A stretch of 7,034 nt of DNA from Clostridia bacterium (GTDB lineage Bacteria > Bacillota > Clostridia > Monoglobales > Monoglobaceae): contig CAAGHZ010000023.1 of the NCBI GenBank assembly GCA_900769795.1, positions 1-7,034 on the forward strand. The letters are read 5' to 3'. Shown piece after piece: positions 6,064 to 7,034 of the stretch (within the stretch, counting starts at the first letter, position 1; every line of letters starts with the position of its first letter). Both the position numbers and the translations under genes were made by a program. The notes beneath the pieces were generated by a model. It did no database searches, was not told the origin of the DNA, and saw only the letters and a list, made by a program, of their open reading frames with translations.

Positions 6064-7034
6064 TTACGCCTCCTCCTTTTCCATTGCATTAAATGGGCAA
6101 ACATTAATGCAAAGTCCGCAACCGTTACACTGTGTCTTGTCTATTTTAATATTCTCTCCGTCAAAGGAAATCGCAGGACATCCAAGCTTTAAGCACATTT
6201 TGCACTTCTTGCAGTTGTCATTTATTTTGCACTTACCTGTATACTTTACGCTCTTTAACAGTGCACAAGGACGCTGAGCGATAATAACTGACGGTTCTTC
6301 TCTCTGAGTTTCTTCTTTGACAACCTTCTCAAAGTTCTTTACATCAAATGGGTCAGCAACTACAACGTTCTTAACACCTATTGAGTGACAAAGGTCAACA
6401 AGGTTAACCTGTACTGTCTCCTCGCCACGAATTGTATATCCTGTGGTCGGGTTATTCTGATGTCCTGTCATACCTGTGATTGAGTTATCAAGAATTATAA
6501 CTGTGTTTGCACCTTTGTTATAAACAATATCAATAAGACCTGTGATACCCGAGTGCATAAAGGTTGAGTCACCTATAACTGATACAAGTTTTTTGTTAAA
6601 CTCTGCACCTCTCGCCTTTGCCATACCGAGAGCCGCGCTAACCGATGCACCCATACAGATTGTTGTATCAACGCTCTCAAGGGGTGCAACAGCACCGAGT
6701 GTATAACATCCGATGTCACCCGATACAACAAGGCCAAGCTTTTTAAGTACATAGAACGTACCTCTGTGAGGACATCCTGCACACATTACAGGGGGTCTTA
6801 CAGGGATTACCTCATCAACACTGAGGCTCTCTGCCGCATCCTCGCCAAATACTGCTGCCTTTATCATAGATGGTGTGTACTCGCCAAGAAGAGTAAACTT
6901 TTCCTTGCCGATTACATCAATTCCAAGGGCCTTGCAGTGCTTTTCAAGTACGGGGTCAAGTTCTTCAATAACGAATACCTTGTCGCACTTTTTGGCAAAA
7001 TCAAGGATAAGCTTTTCGGGCAAGGGATAAACCA
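6064..7034 (-). CDS. iorA: Indolepyruvate:ferredoxin oxidoreductase alpha subunit, 5' part outside the window
   Basis: IorA carries the thiamine diphosphate site and iron-sulphur clusters of the aryl-pyruvate:ferredoxin oxidoreductase. About 323 C-terminal residues are visible, roughly half of the usual ~600. The frame stays open to base 7034 (VYPLPEKLI...), so the TTG at 7023 is internal. In order there are the end of the transketolase-like domain (VFVIEELDP), CAGCPHRG at about 6760-6783, the thiamine-binding block from GDSTFMHSG (near 6573) to DNSITGMTGHQ (near 6489), and a C-terminal ferredoxin-like domain. That domain has CxxCxxCxxxxCP (about 6175-6213) and CxxCxxCxxxCP (about 6094-6129), enough for two [4Fe-4S] clusters. 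The protein ends MEKEEA, and those codons also supply the iorB ribosome binding site. All expected cofactor residues in the visible part are present. The enzyme is oxygen-sensitive in known anaerobes, consistent with a strict anaerobe. Confidence 0.96.
   Translation of the reverse strand, partial: VYPLPEKLILDFAKKCDKVFVIEELDPVLEKHCKALGIDVIGKEKFTLLGEYTPSMIKAAVFGEDAAESLSVDEVIPVRPPVMCAGCPHRGTFYVLKKLGLVVSGDIGCYTLGAVAPLESVDTTICMGASVSAALGMAKARGAEFNKKLVSVIGDSTFMHSGITGLIDIVYNKGANTVIILDNSITGMTGHQNNPTTGYTIRGEETVQVNLVDLCHSIGVKNVVVADPFDVKNFEKVVKEETQREEPSVIIAQRPCALLKSVKYTGKCKINDNCKKCKMCLKLGCPAISFDGENIKIDKTQCNGCGLCINVCPFNAMEKEEA
6069..6077 (-). promoter_or_regulatory. iorB ribosome binding site inside the iorA 3' end
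   Basis: On the minus strand AGGAGGAGG lies within the codons for the last Lys-Glu-Glu-Ala residues of IorA, seven bases before the iorB ATG. The iorA TAA stop falls between the site and the start. This arrangement suggests translational coupling and equal production of the two subunits. Confidence 0.75.

Noticed and set aside
7021..7023. TTG as a possible iorA start
   Set aside because: The frame continues upstream with VYPLPEKLI, typical mid-protein IorA sequence, and the N-terminal half of the family is absent. The gene simply runs out of the window.

Overview
The window looks like a contig from a low-GC Gram-positive anaerobe of the Clostridia. Four things point there: the trigger factor-clpP-clpX gene order usual in Firmicutes, strong AGGAGG-type ribosome binding sites, a Gram-positive style lipoprotein, and an oxygen-sensitive ferredoxin-dependent 2-oxoacid oxidoreductase. 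The species cannot be named from the sequence. The first ~70 bases do not belong to the rest. They are about 60% GC and encode, on the minus strand, a piece of RNase Y that abuts the interior of the trigger factor gene, so the contig is probably chimeric at its left end.

Left half, plus strand (70-2901): the 3' part of tig (trigger factor), a hairpin terminator, then complete clpP and clpX separated by 10 bases. This is the protein-quality-control block: a ribosome-bound folding chaperone followed by the ClpXP protease and its unfoldase. A bidirectional hairpin terminator follows clpX and closes the plus-strand block.

Right half, minus strand (7034 down to 2903): a compact six-gene run read leftward in the order iorA (5' end outside the window), iorB, paaK, a tandem ACT-domain protein, coaD and a small lipoprotein. 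Gaps are 2 to 45 bases and no internal terminator is visible, so it is probably one operon. IorAB interconverts aryl-pyruvates and aryl-acetyl-CoA using ferredoxin. PaaK interconverts aryl-acetates and their CoA thioesters. The ACT protein is a plausible amino-acid sensor for the pathway, and CoaD belongs to the coenzyme A synthesis pathway. The set could either degrade aromatic amino acids to aryl acids or rebuild aromatic amino acids from aryl acids; the sequence does not fix the direction.

No RNA genes, mobile elements, CRISPR arrays or riboswitches were seen. The longest gene-free stretch is the ~100-base tig-clpP gap. All main genes belong to known families. The points most worth following up are the chimeric end, a divergent CoaD, the CoA-centred gene grouping with an ACT regulator, and an uncharacterised terminal lipoprotein.
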